Shown piece after piece: positions 35,181 through 45,226 of a stretch of DNA of 64,000 nucleotides. The DNA comes from Aequorivita sp. CIP111184 (lineage in GTDB: Bacteria; Bacteroidota; Bacteroidia; Flavobacteriales; Flavobacteriaceae). The notes beneath the pieces are model-generated. The model was not told the DNA's origin, did no database searches, and was given only the letters and a program-made list of their open reading frames with translations. Location of the stretch: positions 1 through 64,000 of the forward strand of contig NZ_UEFQ01000013.1 of NCBI RefSeq assembly GCF_900489465.1. The letters run 5' to 3'. The number at the start of each line of letters is the position of its first letter. The stretch's first letter is position 1. A program made the translations under genes and the position numbers.

Positions 35181-37085
35181 ATGAATTTAGGCAAGCCATT
35201 ATTAGAAGAATTACTAAACAAACAAATCCGATTTAAAATTCCAGTTTTTCAAAGACATTATGTTTGGAACGAACAAGACCAATGGATGCCTCTCTGGGAA
35301 GATTTCATCAACAAATTTAATGAAAGGCATAACGGACAAAAAATTCATCCACATTATACTGGTTCGATAGTTTTGTTTCACGAAAGTACAACAACAAGTA
35401 CACTTTCAACTTACAACGTCATTGATGGTCAACAAAGATTAACAACATTTCAACTATTTATAACCGCTTTTCGAGAAGTTTGCAGAAAACATTTAGAAGA
35501 AGAAAGCTTAATCAAAGAACTTGATAAATATCTTTTTAATGACAAATCTTTTGGCGACAAAGATTATGAAAATCAAAAATTTAAGTTGGAGCCAACTAAA
35601 TTTAACAAAGAGATTTTCAAATCAATTGTAGGAAACACATACGAAAAAGTTGAGGAATTGCATATTCTGCCTGTTCTTGAAGAATATGGTGTAGGTCCAA
35701 AAAGTTATAGAAACATAGCAAAAGCAAGACACAAAATTTTAGGTGCGTATATTTTCTTTTATGACCAATTAAATGACTACATAGAAAATTCAGAAATTGA
35801 AATAAACGAATTGATTACTAATCTGCTTTTAGTCATCAAAAGGGATTTTCAGTTTGTGGAGATTGGGCTTACACAAAATGACGACCCTCAAATGATTTTT
35901 GAAACGATGAATGGTAGAGGTGCTTCATTGAGTGAGACGGACCTTATTAGAAACTTCATCTTTATGCGGGCAAATAGTAACGAAGAATCACTTGATGAAA
36001 TTTATGACAAATATTGGGATGAATTTGACGACCCAAATGCAGATTATAAATGGCACGACAAAACAAGTCGAGGAAGATATTCAGAAAGTCATTTACAGTT
36101 TTTTGTGATTGATTATTTGACCCTAAAACTTCAAACTGAAATTAGATACGACCAAGTTTTCTATTATTATAAACTGTTTATTTTAAACAAAGCTACTTTT
36201 CCTAAAATAGAGGATGAACTGAAAGAATTAAAAAGATATAGTCAAATTTTCAAAAAACTAACAAACCCAAGTGGCGACAGTAATTTTGAGAAGTTAGCCA
36301 GACGTCTATCGGATATGGATATTTCAACCATATATCCATTATTACTGTATGTAGAAGGAGATGATGAAATTTCCCAAAAAAATAAAAATGAAATCTATAT
36401 CATTCTTGATTCGTATTTAACAAGAAGATTTCTTTGTGGATTGACTACAAAAAATTATAACAATGTATTTCTTGAATACCTCAAATTCTTAAACGAAAAT
36501 AAAGATTCCGATTCTTTCAAAAATCATTTACAATCAAAAACAGCAGACACCAATCTATGGCCCTCTGACAACATATTATTAGAAAGATTGCTTGAAAGAC
36601 CACTTTACAGAGAGGAAAAGAATCGCACAAAAAGCATATCAAATATCTTACTTGAAGTTGAGAAATTCAATAGAGGTAGTAAACAAGAAAAAATCAACTT
36701 CCTAAATACAGGATTGACTATTGAACACGTATTACCTCAAAAATGGTTTGAGCATTGGCCTTTAGACGGCAAAAGTATTTCAGAAGAAGACTTCAGTTTA
36801 TCTGTCCACGCAGTAATGACCGAAGAAGATAAAGAAGGGAAATACCATCAAATAGAGGGGAGGAACAAAATGTTACACACTATTGGCAATCTTACAATAT
36901 TGACAACTTCACTTAATCCAAGCGTGAGTAATTCAGCGTTTTTAATCAAACAAAAGGAGATAGGAAGTCAATCAACCTTAATAATAAACCAATATTTTCA
37001 AAATAAATCGGATTGGAATGAAGAACAGATAAAAGAACGAAGTAAAATAATTTATGATTCTATCTCGAAAATTTGGGCGTATTAA
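35181..37085 (+). CDS. GmrSD-like DUF262/DUF1524 protein (type IV restriction-type)
   Basis: 634 residues. The N-terminal DUF262 (ParB-like) domain carries VFQRHYVW and DGQQRLTTF (82-90), the nucleotide-binding/hydrolysis motif. The C-terminal DUF1524 domain carries IEHVLPQKW (about 515) and HTIGNLTILTTSLN, a His-Me finger nuclease core with HxxP. Proteins of this pairing include GmrSD and BrxU, which cut modified phage DNA with nucleotide use. A stand-alone single-chain form is present here. Neighbouring PIN-like gene starts 54 bp downstream and may be co-transcribed. Confidence 0.85.
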   Translation: MNLGKPLLEELLNKQIRFKIPVFQRHYVWNEQDQWMPLWEDFINKFNERHNGQKIHPHYTGSIVLFHESTTTSTLSTYNVIDGQQRLTTFQLFITAFREVCRKHLEEESLIKELDKYLFNDKSFGDKDYENQKFKLEPTKFNKEIFKSIVGNTYEKVEELHILPVLEEYGVGPKSYRNIAKARHKILGAYIFFYDQLNDYIENSEIEINELITNLLLVIKRDFQFVEIGLTQNDDPQMIFETMNGRGASLSETDLIRNFIFMRANSNEESLDEIYDKYWDEFDDPNADYKWHDKTSRGRYSESHLQFFVIDYLTLKLQTEIRYDQVFYYYKLFILNKATFPKIEDELKELKRYSQIFKKLTNPSGDSNFEKLARRLSDMDISTIYPLLLYVEGDDEISQKNKNEIYIILDSYLTRRFLCGLTTKNYNNVFLEYLKFLNENKDSDSFKNHLQSKTADTNLWPSDNILLERLLERPLYREEKNRTKSISNILLEVEKFNRGSKQEKINFLNTGLTIEHVLPQKWFEHWPLDGKSISEEDFSLSVHAVMTEEDKEGKYHQIEGRNKMLHTIGNLTILTTSLNPSVSNSAFLIKQKEIGSQSTLIINQYFQNKSDWNEEQIKERSKIIYDSISKIWAY

Positions 37086-37139
37086 ATAGTTACTATTTAA
37101 AAATGTAAGAATTCATCCAAACAATAGCACAAGTACAAA

Positions 37140-38201
37140 ATGGAATACATAGTCCTCGATACAAATATTTTTATTAAAGAGAATTTTCTTGAAGGAAAAA
37201 GAATTCTGCAACTTCTCAAACTTTCTGAAGAGGAGAAGATTAAGATTGTTATGACCAAAATAACGATTGGAGAAGTTAAAAGCCGATTTAAGAAATTTTC
37301 AGGAAAAGCAGTCCAAGACTTAAATGAGTTTAAAAATCAATTTGAGTCCCGTGTTTTAAGAAACAATTCAGCAGGAAAGAAAATTTTTGAGCGTATCGTT
37401 AATAAAGACATTGAAAAGGAATTTAATGATGAATTTGATGCTATTCTTCTAAAATCAAAAATCCTTGTAATTGATTATCGTGAATTAAACATAGAAACCG
37501 TTTTTGAGAAATATTTTAAAAATGAATTTCCTTTTAATGGTGGAGATAAGAAAAATGAATTTCCAGATGCATTTACATTGGACTTGATTGAAAAATGGTG
37601 TATTGAGAAGAAAATAAAATGTACCGTATTTTCATCCGATAAAGATTTTTTAAACTTCGAGAGTGAACATTTCGAAATAACTAAAGACTACGAAAATTAT
37701 CTTGATGAGAAGCTAAAATATTATCTAACAGAAGAACATAGGATTTCAGTTCTTAATAAACTATTTGCGCAAAACTCAAAGAAAATTGATGATGAGATTG
37801 AAGAGTGGTATCGGTATAAGTTAGATGATGACAGTTTGTATCATATGGTTGTTTGGAATGATATTCACGACATTGAAATATCGGAAGTCATTGTCAAAAA
37901 CAAATCATTCCAAATTGTATCGATTGATAAAGAATCCATTGAAATTGAAATTGAGGCAGATGTAACATTCAAAGTTGAGTTAGTTATAGATGACGAAGAT
38001 TTTTCTCATTACGATAATGAAGATAAAGTTACCTATTATTTCGAAACCAAAATTGAAGAAATAGAAAGAGACGTAACAGCAACTTTGTTGGCTATTGCTT
38101 ATATTATTGATAAGAACGATTACGAGGAGGAATTTGAAATCCTCGAAATCAATAGAGATGAGAAGTTAAGAATTGAAGAACAGTATGAAGACTACCGATA
38201 A
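37140..38201 (+). CDS. PIN-domain (DUF4935-like) protein
   Basis: 353 residues. The N-terminal PIN-type fold is shown by VLDTNIFIKENF (catalytic Asp), TIGEVKSRF (second acid), and EFPDAFTLDLIEKW then VFSSDKDFLNF. These are the four acidic sites of PIN RNases. The C-terminal part (about 215-350) is acidic and strand-rich (IEIEIEADVTFKVEL). PIN proteins cleave RNA, often as toxins. No antitoxin partner is seen, and the placement after a GmrSD-type gene suggests that it belongs to the defence cargo. Confidence 0.75.
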   Translation: MEYIVLDTNIFIKENFLEGKRILQLLKLSEEEKIKIVMTKITIGEVKSRFKKFSGKAVQDLNEFKNQFESRVLRNNSAGKKIFERIVNKDIEKEFNDEFDAILLKSKILVIDYRELNIETVFEKYFKNEFPFNGGDKKNEFPDAFTLDLIEKWCIEKKIKCTVFSSDKDFLNFESEHFEITKDYENYLDEKLKYYLTEEHRISVLNKLFAQNSKKIDDEIEEWYRYKLDDDSLYHMVVWNDIHDIEISEVIVKNKSFQIVSIDKESIEIEIEADVTFKVELVIDDEDFSHYDNEDKVTYYFETKIEEIERDVTATLLAIAYIIDKNDYEEEFEILEINRDEKLRIEEQYEDYR

Positions 38202-38563
38202 TCTATATTAAACGTGAATTGACCGTTTCCATATAAAAAGTCCTAAAGAGTTTATAAAGTCGGTATACCTTTAAAGTCTTACTTTTTAACCACAAATTTC
38301 TCTTATTTAAAAGTCATTTTGCAAAAGTTAAATACAGAGATAAATTAACATATCAGGGAAGAAGTATCTTTAGATAAATGAATACTTAAACATCAGAGTT
38401 TATAGGTAGGAATTGTTGAAATGGCTACAAAACCATTTATCCATAAACTTGGAAATATTCCAAATATTAATGAAATCCTGATTATCAAATTCACAAAATC
38501 ATTTGTACCTTTGAAAGATATTTAGAATGTGATTAATAATACGGATTTTAGACAATTTGCAAA
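38202..38563 (+). promoter_or_regulatory. 362-bp intergenic region ahead of the methylase gene
   Basis: AT-rich, with a Bacteroidota-type box TACCTTTG at about 38511 which may serve as the -7 element of the methylase promoter. A 34-codon ORF (about 38420-38524) overlaps it and has no recognised family. Nothing else is seen. Confidence 0.35.
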
Positions 38564-41500
38564 ATGATTGATTTTGATATAATAGAAAATTTAGGCTTGG
38601 ATAAGGCCGTATCTGTTATTTCAGAACCTAATCAAGTTTCTGAAAGTCAATTAGGTGTCATAAATCAAGTAAAGAATTTTGGTATTGATGAAATTTATTT
38701 CAGCACCGACGAAAATCACAACAGTTATCCAGCGGTATTCTTAAAGGAAGTCCAAAAATTTGATGACTTGGATCTTCGAGAAATTGCCATTGCACAAAAA
38801 AAAATATGGAATTTTAAAAAGGTCATTTTTCTTTACGTTTATTCTGAAACGGAAATACGAATCTACAATTGCGCCGAGAAACCTCTATTGATAAAATCCG
38901 ACGATTTTGATTATAAAAAAGAACTCAAAACGCTTGAGATAGAGTCATACAAGTTTTCGGATAAAAATAAATTAGAAGAACTTCAAAACCTTTTTTCCAC
39001 CATTGCTATCGATACCGGTGTTATTTGGACTTTGAAGGAAGCTTTTGAGATTCGAAAGAAGATTAGTCTTAAGCGAAGAGTGGATAAATATCTCGTTGAT
39101 AGCCTTACCCATACTGCAAAGCAATTACAGGACGATGGGTTAGAGATTAACCTTATCCATAAAATAATAATGCGTTCTCTCTTTCTACTATATCTGGAAG
39201 ATAGGGGCGCAACCGATGCAAAATTCTATTCTGGAATCAAAAAAGGAGCTCAATCTTATTTCGACATTCTGGATGATGAAGATAAAACGTATTCCCTTTA
39301 CCGCAAGTTGGAGGAATATTTTAATGGAAATGTTTTTACTGTAGATAACAATGAGACCATTTCAAGAGAACACTTGCAAATTATCAAAAAGTGTTTTATT
39401 AATGGCAATGATGATTCACAGCAGCAAAATCTTTTTGAAGATTTTCGACTTTTCGACTTTAGTATTATCCAAATTGAATTATTGAGTGAAATTTACGAGA
39501 ATTTTCTTTCCGAAATAAATCCCACTCTAAAACAAGATACTGGTACATATTACACACCACCATCACTTGTTGAACTTATATTAAATGAAAAGTTACCAAT
39601 TGCAAGGTCAGAAAAAAACTTCAACATTAAGATTTTGGACCCGACCTGTGGTTCCGGAATTTTTCTCGTAGAAAGCTTTAAACGTTTGGTAAAGCGTCAC
39701 GAAAATGCAACCTCTAAAAAACTGACTGACTTTAATGAGTTGAAGAAGTTGCTGACGGATAATATTTTTGGGATTGAGATACATCCACAATCCATTAAAG
39801 TGGCAGCATTCAGTCTTTATTTGGCTTTGGTAGATAACTTAAATCCTAAAACGATTTGGCAGAATAAAGATTACCGATTGCCTTATTTGATAAACGACCC
39901 TTCAGACAGCTCATTGGTAGAGCAAGGTAATAATTTATTTCGTAGTGATACTATAAAATCGAATCCAGAAGTAGAAGCCATTAAATTTGATTTGGTAGTT
40001 GGAAATCCGCCCTTTGGCACCAAGAAACTATCTCAAACTATAAGAGATTATAGCGATAAATACGGTTTTGCCAAAGAAATGGTGCTACCGTTTTTGCACA
40101 AAGCAACAAGGTTCTCTGAAAATGGAGAAATTGCCTTGATTTTTAATACCAAAATACTCACAAACACTAAAATTACGTATCAAAATTTTAGAAAGTGGCT
40201 TTTCAATGAGTGCTATGTAGAAAAGATTTATAATTTCTCAATTTTACGGAATGCACCGAAAGATTTTGGCGGGCAATTGTTTGGTTCGGCAACGGGACCT
40301 ATCAGTATTGTCTTTTATAGAAAAAATGCACCAAACAAGAAATCTGATACCATTGTTTATTATGCTCCCAAAACTTATATCAAATCCAATGTTATTGAAG
40401 GTGTTAGTATTGATGGGACAGATTTAAAATATCTTCCCCGAGAAGAATGCAAAAATCCGACTTCTAAAATTTGGAAAATTGCAATGTGGGGTGGAAATGG
40501 GGATATGAAATTGATTCATAAATTAAATTCTTTAGATAGTCTGGAGCAGTTTATTTCGGATGAAAAATTTGATAGAGGTTCTGGATTGCAATATTTGAAT
40601 GATTCCACAAAGAATCCTAAAGTAGATACTGAAATTCCTAATAGATATATTGCACCAAAGAATATTAGGAGATATGCGTCATATTCGTTTTCGGACTTAA
40701 ATTCTGGGCTTTCTCTAAAATCTAAAGAAATATACGCTAAACATTATGGTGTGTCAGTAAGCGACATACCCACCATAGATGTTTTTAGACGTGTAGGAGC
40801 GAAAAAAACTTATTTTGCGCCGCATATTTTAATTAAAGAAGGCCTTTCCAATTGGAAAATTTGTGCTTCCTACGAAAATGAAGATTGCTCTTTCAACAGT
40901 AAAGTTTTAGGGGTTAGTCATAGTGATGCTAATTTACTCAAAGGGCTAACTTGTTTCATAAACTCAAAACTTGCCTATTATTATCTTTTTCTTTGTTCGG
41001 CATCCATTGGGATTGAAAGAGAGGAAATTAAACCAAACGAAGTTTACAAACTTCCTTTTTCTCTATCTAAAGAGAATTTATATCATTTAGCTGAAATGTA
41101 TGACAGAATGTGTAGTGAATCTGAAATTCTAAATAACAATTTTAAAGAGCAAGAGAAGCAGATTGATGAATACATATTTAAGTGTTTTAACTTTTCAAAG
41201 GACGAGAATCTTGTAGTAGATAATTTTGTTGAATTTACTATCCCATTATTAATTAAGAGGTATCAATATGTTCTTGGACCAACAAACCTTAAGGAAATTC
41301 AAGATTATGCTGTGAAAGTATCACAACATTTGAATGACTTTTTGCAAAATCAGAATCTGTATGCCAATTGTACAATATTTGAAAAAGTAAATCATTTTTC
41401 GCCTCTGATGATAACTAAAGTTACATTTGAAGATACTGAAAAAGCAGTCTTAAAATCAAGTGTGCAGATTGATGACATATTGAAAGATTTGGATAAGGAA

Positions 41501-41665
41501 TTATGGCAAAAGAAGGCAACAAATATATATTTCAGAAAAAAATTAAATTACAAAACTGGTAACGACATTTTTATTATTCGTCCCAATCAGAAAAGATTCT
41601 GGACACAATCAATGGCAATTGAAGATGCTTCGGAATTAATTCTGGAAATTTTAAACGAAGTATAA
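38564..41665 (+). CDS. Large N6-adenine DNA methyltransferase (Eco57I/HsdM-like), restriction-modification
   Basis: 1033 residues. Motif I is ILDPTCGSGIFLVES (about 357-371) and the catalytic NPPF is in VVGNPPFGTKKLS (about 478-483). The region between carries the methylase conserved IEIHPQSIKVAAFSLYLALVD. The N-terminal 160 residues contain EVQKFDDLDL and KKVIFLYVYSETEIRIYN and could hold sensing or nuclease functions, but no clear catalytic set is seen. The C-terminal half includes a probable target-recognition region. Modifies adenine in DNA. The next gene starts 3 bp later, which suggests a two-gene operon. Confidence 0.85.
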   Translation: MIDFDIIENLGLDKAVSVISEPNQVSESQLGVINQVKNFGIDEIYFSTDENHNSYPAVFLKEVQKFDDLDLREIAIAQKKIWNFKKVIFLYVYSETEIRIYNCAEKPLLIKSDDFDYKKELKTLEIESYKFSDKNKLEELQNLFSTIAIDTGVIWTLKEAFEIRKKISLKRRVDKYLVDSLTHTAKQLQDDGLEINLIHKIIMRSLFLLYLEDRGATDAKFYSGIKKGAQSYFDILDDEDKTYSLYRKLEEYFNGNVFTVDNNETISREHLQIIKKCFINGNDDSQQQNLFEDFRLFDFSIIQIELLSEIYENFLSEINPTLKQDTGTYYTPPSLVELILNEKLPIARSEKNFNIKILDPTCGSGIFLVESFKRLVKRHENATSKKLTDFNELKKLLTDNIFGIEIHPQSIKVAAFSLYLALVDNLNPKTIWQNKDYRLPYLINDPSDSSLVEQGNNLFRSDTIKSNPEVEAIKFDLVVGNPPFGTKKLSQTIRDYSDKYGFAKEMVLPFLHKATRFSENGEIALIFNTKILTNTKITYQNFRKWLFNECYVEKIYNFSILRNAPKDFGGQLFGSATGPISIVFYRKNAPNKKSDTIVYYAPKTYIKSNVIEGVSIDGTDLKYLPREECKNPTSKIWKIAMWGGNGDMKLIHKLNSLDSLEQFISDEKFDRGSGLQYLNDSTKNPKVDTEIPNRYIAPKNIRRYASYSFSDLNSGLSLKSKEIYAKHYGVSVSDIPTIDVFRRVGAKKTYFAPHILIKEGLSNWKICASYENEDCSFNSKVLGVSHSDANLLKGLTCFINSKLAYYYLFLCSASIGIEREEIKPNEVYKLPFSLSKENLYHLAEMYDRMCSESEILNNNFKEQEKQIDEYIFKCFNFSKDENLVVDNFVEFTIPLLIKRYQYVLGPTNLKEIQDYAVKVSQHLNDFLQNQNLYANCTIFEKVNHFSPLMITKVTFEDTEKAVLKSSVQIDDILKDLDKELWQKKATNIYFRKKLNYKTGNDIFIIRPNQKRFWTQSMAIEDASELILEILNEV

Positions 41666-41668
41666 GTA

Positions 41669-42289
41669 ATGGGATTGAATAAAGTAATAGTTGCCAGCTT
41701 CAAGAGAGGTTTCGAAGATAAATGTTTTCAGCTGATAACGGAATCTTACGCAAAAGCTTTAGAAACAAAGGTCATCCAACTCAATTGGGATGAGAATGAT
41801 ATCACATCGGAACTGCATACGCACATAAACCAAAATCCGCTACGATTAAAGTGGAGTATCGTAACGAATGTTGAGCAACATTTACCTAAAAATAATACTA
41901 AAAAGGAAAAGGGTTTTGCCGCAAAGTTACCTCGTATAGACCTCCGATTGGTAACCATAAATTCCGACCTTGAATATGAATATCATATGGAAGCAAAAAA
42001 TCTTAAGGAAACTGATTCTGGCCTAAAGCGACGATATATAGAAACAGGCATCAATAATTTTGTATCACATAAATATGAGAATGGTTGCTTAATTGGCTAT
42101 GTAGTTGAAGGGGATTTGGTTAAAACAGTTGAAGGAGTGAACAAACTTTTGATAAAAGATAAGAGGGCTTCCGAATGTCTACACTCCAAGCCGCATAATC
42201 TGCACTATGCTTATTACGAAACAGAACACATTAATAACTTTACTTTAAAGCACTTTATGTTCGATATTACACAACTTCATAGTGCTTGA
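41669..42289 (+). CDS. Probable PD-(D/E)XK nuclease partner of the methylase
   Basis: 206 residues. KLPRIDLRLVTIN followed after about 10 residues by EYHMEAKNLKE gives a D-x(n)-E-x-K arrangement, with HTHINQN and FAAKLPR upstream. A small nuclease directly joined (3 bp) to a large N6-adenine methylase suggests a split restriction-modification-type system, with this protein cutting unmodified (or modified) DNA. No specificity can be predicted. The gene is convergent with the Tra operon end. Confidence 0.7.
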   Translation: MGLNKVIVASFKRGFEDKCFQLITESYAKALETKVIQLNWDENDITSELHTHINQNPLRLKWSIVTNVEQHLPKNNTKKEKGFAAKLPRIDLRLVTINSDLEYEYHMEAKNLKETDSGLKRRYIETGINNFVSHKYENGCLIGYVVEGDLVKTVEGVNKLLIKDKRASECLHSKPHNLHYAYYETEHINNFTLKHFMFDITQLHSA

Positions 42290-42420
42290 GAAACCAATTT
42301 TGTTATAAGTGTTGTTTAGAATTCCCTGTTAATTTCTCTCTCAATTAAAACAATTATTAAGGCACTACAAAGTTTTTTTTGCGATCTTCTGTATGATTTG
42401 AAAAGTTGATCCGTGAAAAT

Positions 42421-42786
42421 TTAAAACGGCTCTTTCTCCCTCGGCCCATTATAGGTTACCTTCCATTGTCCATCTTCTTGAACCAGTTTAAAAACACCTG
42501 GCTTTGGGTCGTAAGCTGTTGAATATTTTACCCAAACCACCTCGCCATCCATAGCTTCATCGACCACTTTAAAATTGGCTTCTGAATCTCTATCTTCAGT
42601 AAACATTGATTGAATGCTGGAAAGGTTTGCATATCCTTCCGCAGTGGTATGTTTTTTTAAGGTGGCTTCATCACCGTGATAAAAACTTTCGGCAACAACT
42701 TTGGCAGTTTCAGAAGGGGAGAGATTCTTGTTTTCTGAACACGAGATGAACAATAATACGAGTGAGCAAATAACTAATTTTTTCAT
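42421..42786 (-). CDS. DUF4878-like lipoprotein at end of tra operon
   Basis: 121 residues with a lipoprotein signal (LVICSLVLLFISCSENK, Cys at about 16). The body (TAKVVAESFYHGDEATLKKH, then VWVKYSTAYDPKPGVFKLV and DGQWKVTYNG) has the NTF2-like pattern of DUF4878 proteins. It lies 8 bp after TraN, so it is probably co-expressed with the transfer genes as a surface component. Function unknown. Confidence 0.75.
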   Translation of the reverse strand: MKKLVICSLVLLFISCSENKNLSPSETAKVVAESFYHGDEATLKKHTTAEGYANLSSIQSMFTEDRDSEANFKVVDEAMDGEVVWVKYSTAYDPKPGVFKLVQEDGQWKVTYNGPREKEPF

Positions 42787-42793
42787 AATGTTA

Positions 42794-43651
42794 CTAATTT
42801 GGATTATTGATATAACTATGTGATATTTTCAGTTCAATATTGCGTTCACCATCTTTTTCGTGCAGTTCCAAAACTGCTCTACGGTCATTGGATAATGAAA
42901 ACTTTGGTATTACATATACAAACCGTGCTGTTTCATTCTCTTTTATTTTGGAAGGCAGATTGTATTTAAATAGCGGTTCTTGATACAGACGTTGTAGCGA
43001 TTTTCTTTTTCCCTTTTGTCTTGTTTCAACCGAGAGTTTTAAAAAATTCAAATCGTAATCCAAAGTAGAATTATTCTTAATCTCGATGACGAAATAAAGC
43101 TCTTCCGTATCAAAAACAATGTTTTCGACCCTTAAAATTATACCTTCGGTTCTCTTTTTAATCCTACCTACACCTTGCTTTCTTTCAAGAAGGTATGAAC
43201 TGAATTTTTGGTAATAATAATTTCTATTATCAATTTTACTTTCAGCAGTTGCAACAGAAATAGAATCATTCATTATTGGTCTTTCGTTCCCGATACTACT
43301 GGACTTCGGAATAAAATAATTGAATTTAGATAACTGCGCCTTATACCTTACAATATACGAAAAAATTGAACCATCTCTATTGACTATCAGAAGATTGCTT
43401 TCTTTTCCAGGCTTTGCCTGAAGCAGTCCGAAATACTGTTCTTTTTCACGGTTGTAAGTAAATATAAAATTATCCGAACCGGTTATTCCTTGCCGAATGG
43501 GCTCTGGAAAAAACAGCGCAACATTTTTAGTGTCATTCGCATAGATGGTATCTGTTGCGATTGTTTCTTGTGCTGTAACCTGCGCCCAGCAAAGTCGAGG
43601 TGCAAAAGTTACGACTGCTATAAATAATGAAGTTATGATATATCTTTTCAT
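42794..43651 (-). CDS. traN: TraN-like conjugal transfer protein (VirB9-type)
   Basis: 285 residues from the ATG at 43651, which opens a signal peptide (MKRYIITSLFIAVVTFAPRL, cut after CWAQ). The open frame starts at 43684 and overlaps TraM by four bases, so the longer start is possible. The body has YILRVENIVFDTEELYF-type strands typical of Bacteroidota TraN. It forms part of the outer channel with TraM. Sits between TraM and the DUF4878 lipoprotein in the compact operon. Confidence 0.85.
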   Translation of the reverse strand: MKRYIITSLFIAVVTFAPRLCWAQVTAQETIATDTIYANDTKNVALFFPEPIRQGITGSDNFIFTYNREKEQYFGLLQAKPGKESNLLIVNRDGSIFSYIVRYKAQLSKFNYFIPKSSSIGNERPIMNDSISVATAESKIDNRNYYYQKFSSYLLERKQGVGRIKKRTEGIILRVENIVFDTEELYFVIEIKNNSTLDYDLNFLKLSVETRQKGKRKSLQRLYQEPLFKYNLPSKIKENETARFVYVIPKFSLSNDRRAVLELHEKDGERNIELKISHSYINNPN

Positions 43652-43680
43652 AATAGTGAATTTTTGAGAACCTATTAGGT

Positions 43681-44610
43681 TCATAGTTTTGGTTTTAAAA
43701 TAAGTTTGTAATTGTTCAACACGGTCACTTTAATGCTTCGGTTTTTACGTTTTAGGATTTTTGTGATTCCGCCAACTTCTGGAACACTTGGAATATTGAT
43801 ATCGCCTATAACATCGTCCAGAACTTCCGTTGTTATCTCTGACCTAAAATTGTTTTGTACATAGATACCCTCGCTACCATCCTGTAAATCGAAGGCTTTG
43901 AGTTTGGTGGGATGATGCTTTATATTTTCAATCTCAATTAAAGCACGATTGGGCTGAAAACTTATAAAGCCAAAAACGAGTGTGTTTTTTGGCATTTGTT
44001 TATTGTTAATCATTGCGGCTTTGGTAAGACGCATTCTCAATCGGGAGTTTGTTTTGACTACTTGGTCGCCATCAACGACCACATATATTGTCTCATCAGT
44101 ATTCCCGATGATTGAAAAATCGTTTGGCTTGGGCGAAGCAGCAAAAAATAATTGATGTTCTAGGCCCAATTCTTTGGCTTCAATTTTCTGTTCTCTTTTT
44201 ATGTCTGCGGAATCTACTTCTTCAATTTTTGTCGGAGCTGTTTTTCTTTTCCCAAGATTTTGATAGGTCAAATCAGAATATTTTATTTTTCCTGCGGAAT
44301 AGATGCTATCCACGATACGTTCTTTTTCACGTTCAGGCAAATCTGCACTATAAAAGCCAAGGGAATCAATCAGTTTTTCATCATAGATACTCGGAGCATT
44401 GTTTTCACGGACTTCCTTCAAATCATTGATGGCATCTAGTTTGGAATCGTATTCTTTTTGATTTTCTTCCAAATCTGGTATTTGGGTCTGTTCGAGATTT
44501 TCATTTTCACTTTCATCATCGCCCATTACCATAACGGAATAGGAAATTAGAAATATGAAAATCACAGCCAATACCGCTGCAAAGACAATTTTGTTTTTTT
44601 CAATTTTCAT
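43681..44610 (-). CDS. traM: TraM-like conjugal transfer protein (VirB10-type)
   Basis: 309 residues with one N-terminal membrane helix (VFAAVLAVIFIFLISYSVMVM) followed by a proline- and glutamate-rich linker (about 35-150) and a C-terminal beta-rich part (VVVDGDQVVKTNSRLRMRL, AMINNKQMPKNTLVFGFIS). This is the layout of TraM/VirB10 proteins that bridge the inner and outer membranes. It overlaps TraK by 11 bases and TraN's open frame by four, so it is in one operon. Confidence 0.85.
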   Translation of the reverse strand: MKIEKNKIVFAAVLAVIFIFLISYSVMVMGDDESENENLEQTQIPDLEENQKEYDSKLDAINDLKEVRENNAPSIYDEKLIDSLGFYSADLPEREKERIVDSIYSAGKIKYSDLTYQNLGKRKTAPTKIEEVDSADIKREQKIEAKELGLEHQLFFAASPKPNDFSIIGNTDETIYVVVDGDQVVKTNSRLRMRLTKAAMINNKQMPKNTLVFGFISFQPNRALIEIENIKHHPTKLKAFDLQDGSEGIYVQNNFRSEITTEVLDDVIGDINIPSVPEVGGITKILKRKNRSIKVTVLNNYKLILKPKL

Positions 44611-45214
44611 CGGATAGTTTTTTTAAAGTGTTTTCAAAGTAATCGTATATCAATAATCCGTGCGGATTGTTTGGGAAGTTTCGATTGACCATAATGAGTT
44701 TTCCAGTTGAAACCAATTCGTAGGTGTCAATTATGGAACCTCTATTGATTTCAAAAATGGTAGTTGTAGTGAAACTATACGAACCATTACTTTCCATTAT
44801 CCTCGAATCGATACTCAAAACTTTTTGAACCAATGAGTATTGCAACAATCGGTTGTAAACCCCATCGGCTTTCTTTTGGCGATAAAGGTTGTCAACTGAA
44901 CTATTGCCCAACCAAAGCGCTTTTTCCAAGTTCCGTTCATAGTTACTTGCATCGATGTTATAGAAGTAGTTGTGGAACAACTCTAAATGTGCCAAAGCTT
45001 CAACCCTAAAATTTTCTTTTTGGGTAACGAGTTTAAGCGGAATGATGCTACCATCGGTGTTAATGGCGAATGCACTATTGAGGGCATTTTGGTTAGTTCT
45101 AAATGCTATCCAAACGGAAAATGTACTTGCCAAAAAGGCAAATACTACGACTGCCAAAACGATAAACCTGTTTAATTTTAGGATGTTATAAATATTCTTA
45201 TAAGGTGTTTTCAT
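44600..45214 (-). CDS. traK: TraK-like conjugal transfer protein (VirB8-type)
   Basis: 204 residues. An N-terminal membrane helix (NRFIVLAVVVFAFLASTFSV) is followed by a periplasmic domain (about 45-200) with KENFRVEALAHLELFHNYFY and DYFENTLKKL, matching Bacteroidota TraK. It nucleates channel assembly. It lies 12 bp after TraJ. Confidence 0.88.
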   Translation of the reverse strand: MKTPYKNIYNILKLNRFIVLAVVVFAFLASTFSVWIAFRTNQNALNSAFAINTDGSIIPLKLVTQKENFRVEALAHLELFHNYFYNIDASNYERNLEKALWLGNSSVDNLYRQKKADGVYNRLLQYSLVQKVLSIDSRIMESNGSYSFTTTTIFEINRGSIIDTYELVSTGKLIMVNRNFPNNPHGLLIYDYFENTLKKLSDEN

Positions 45215-45226
45215 TCTGATTTTGCT

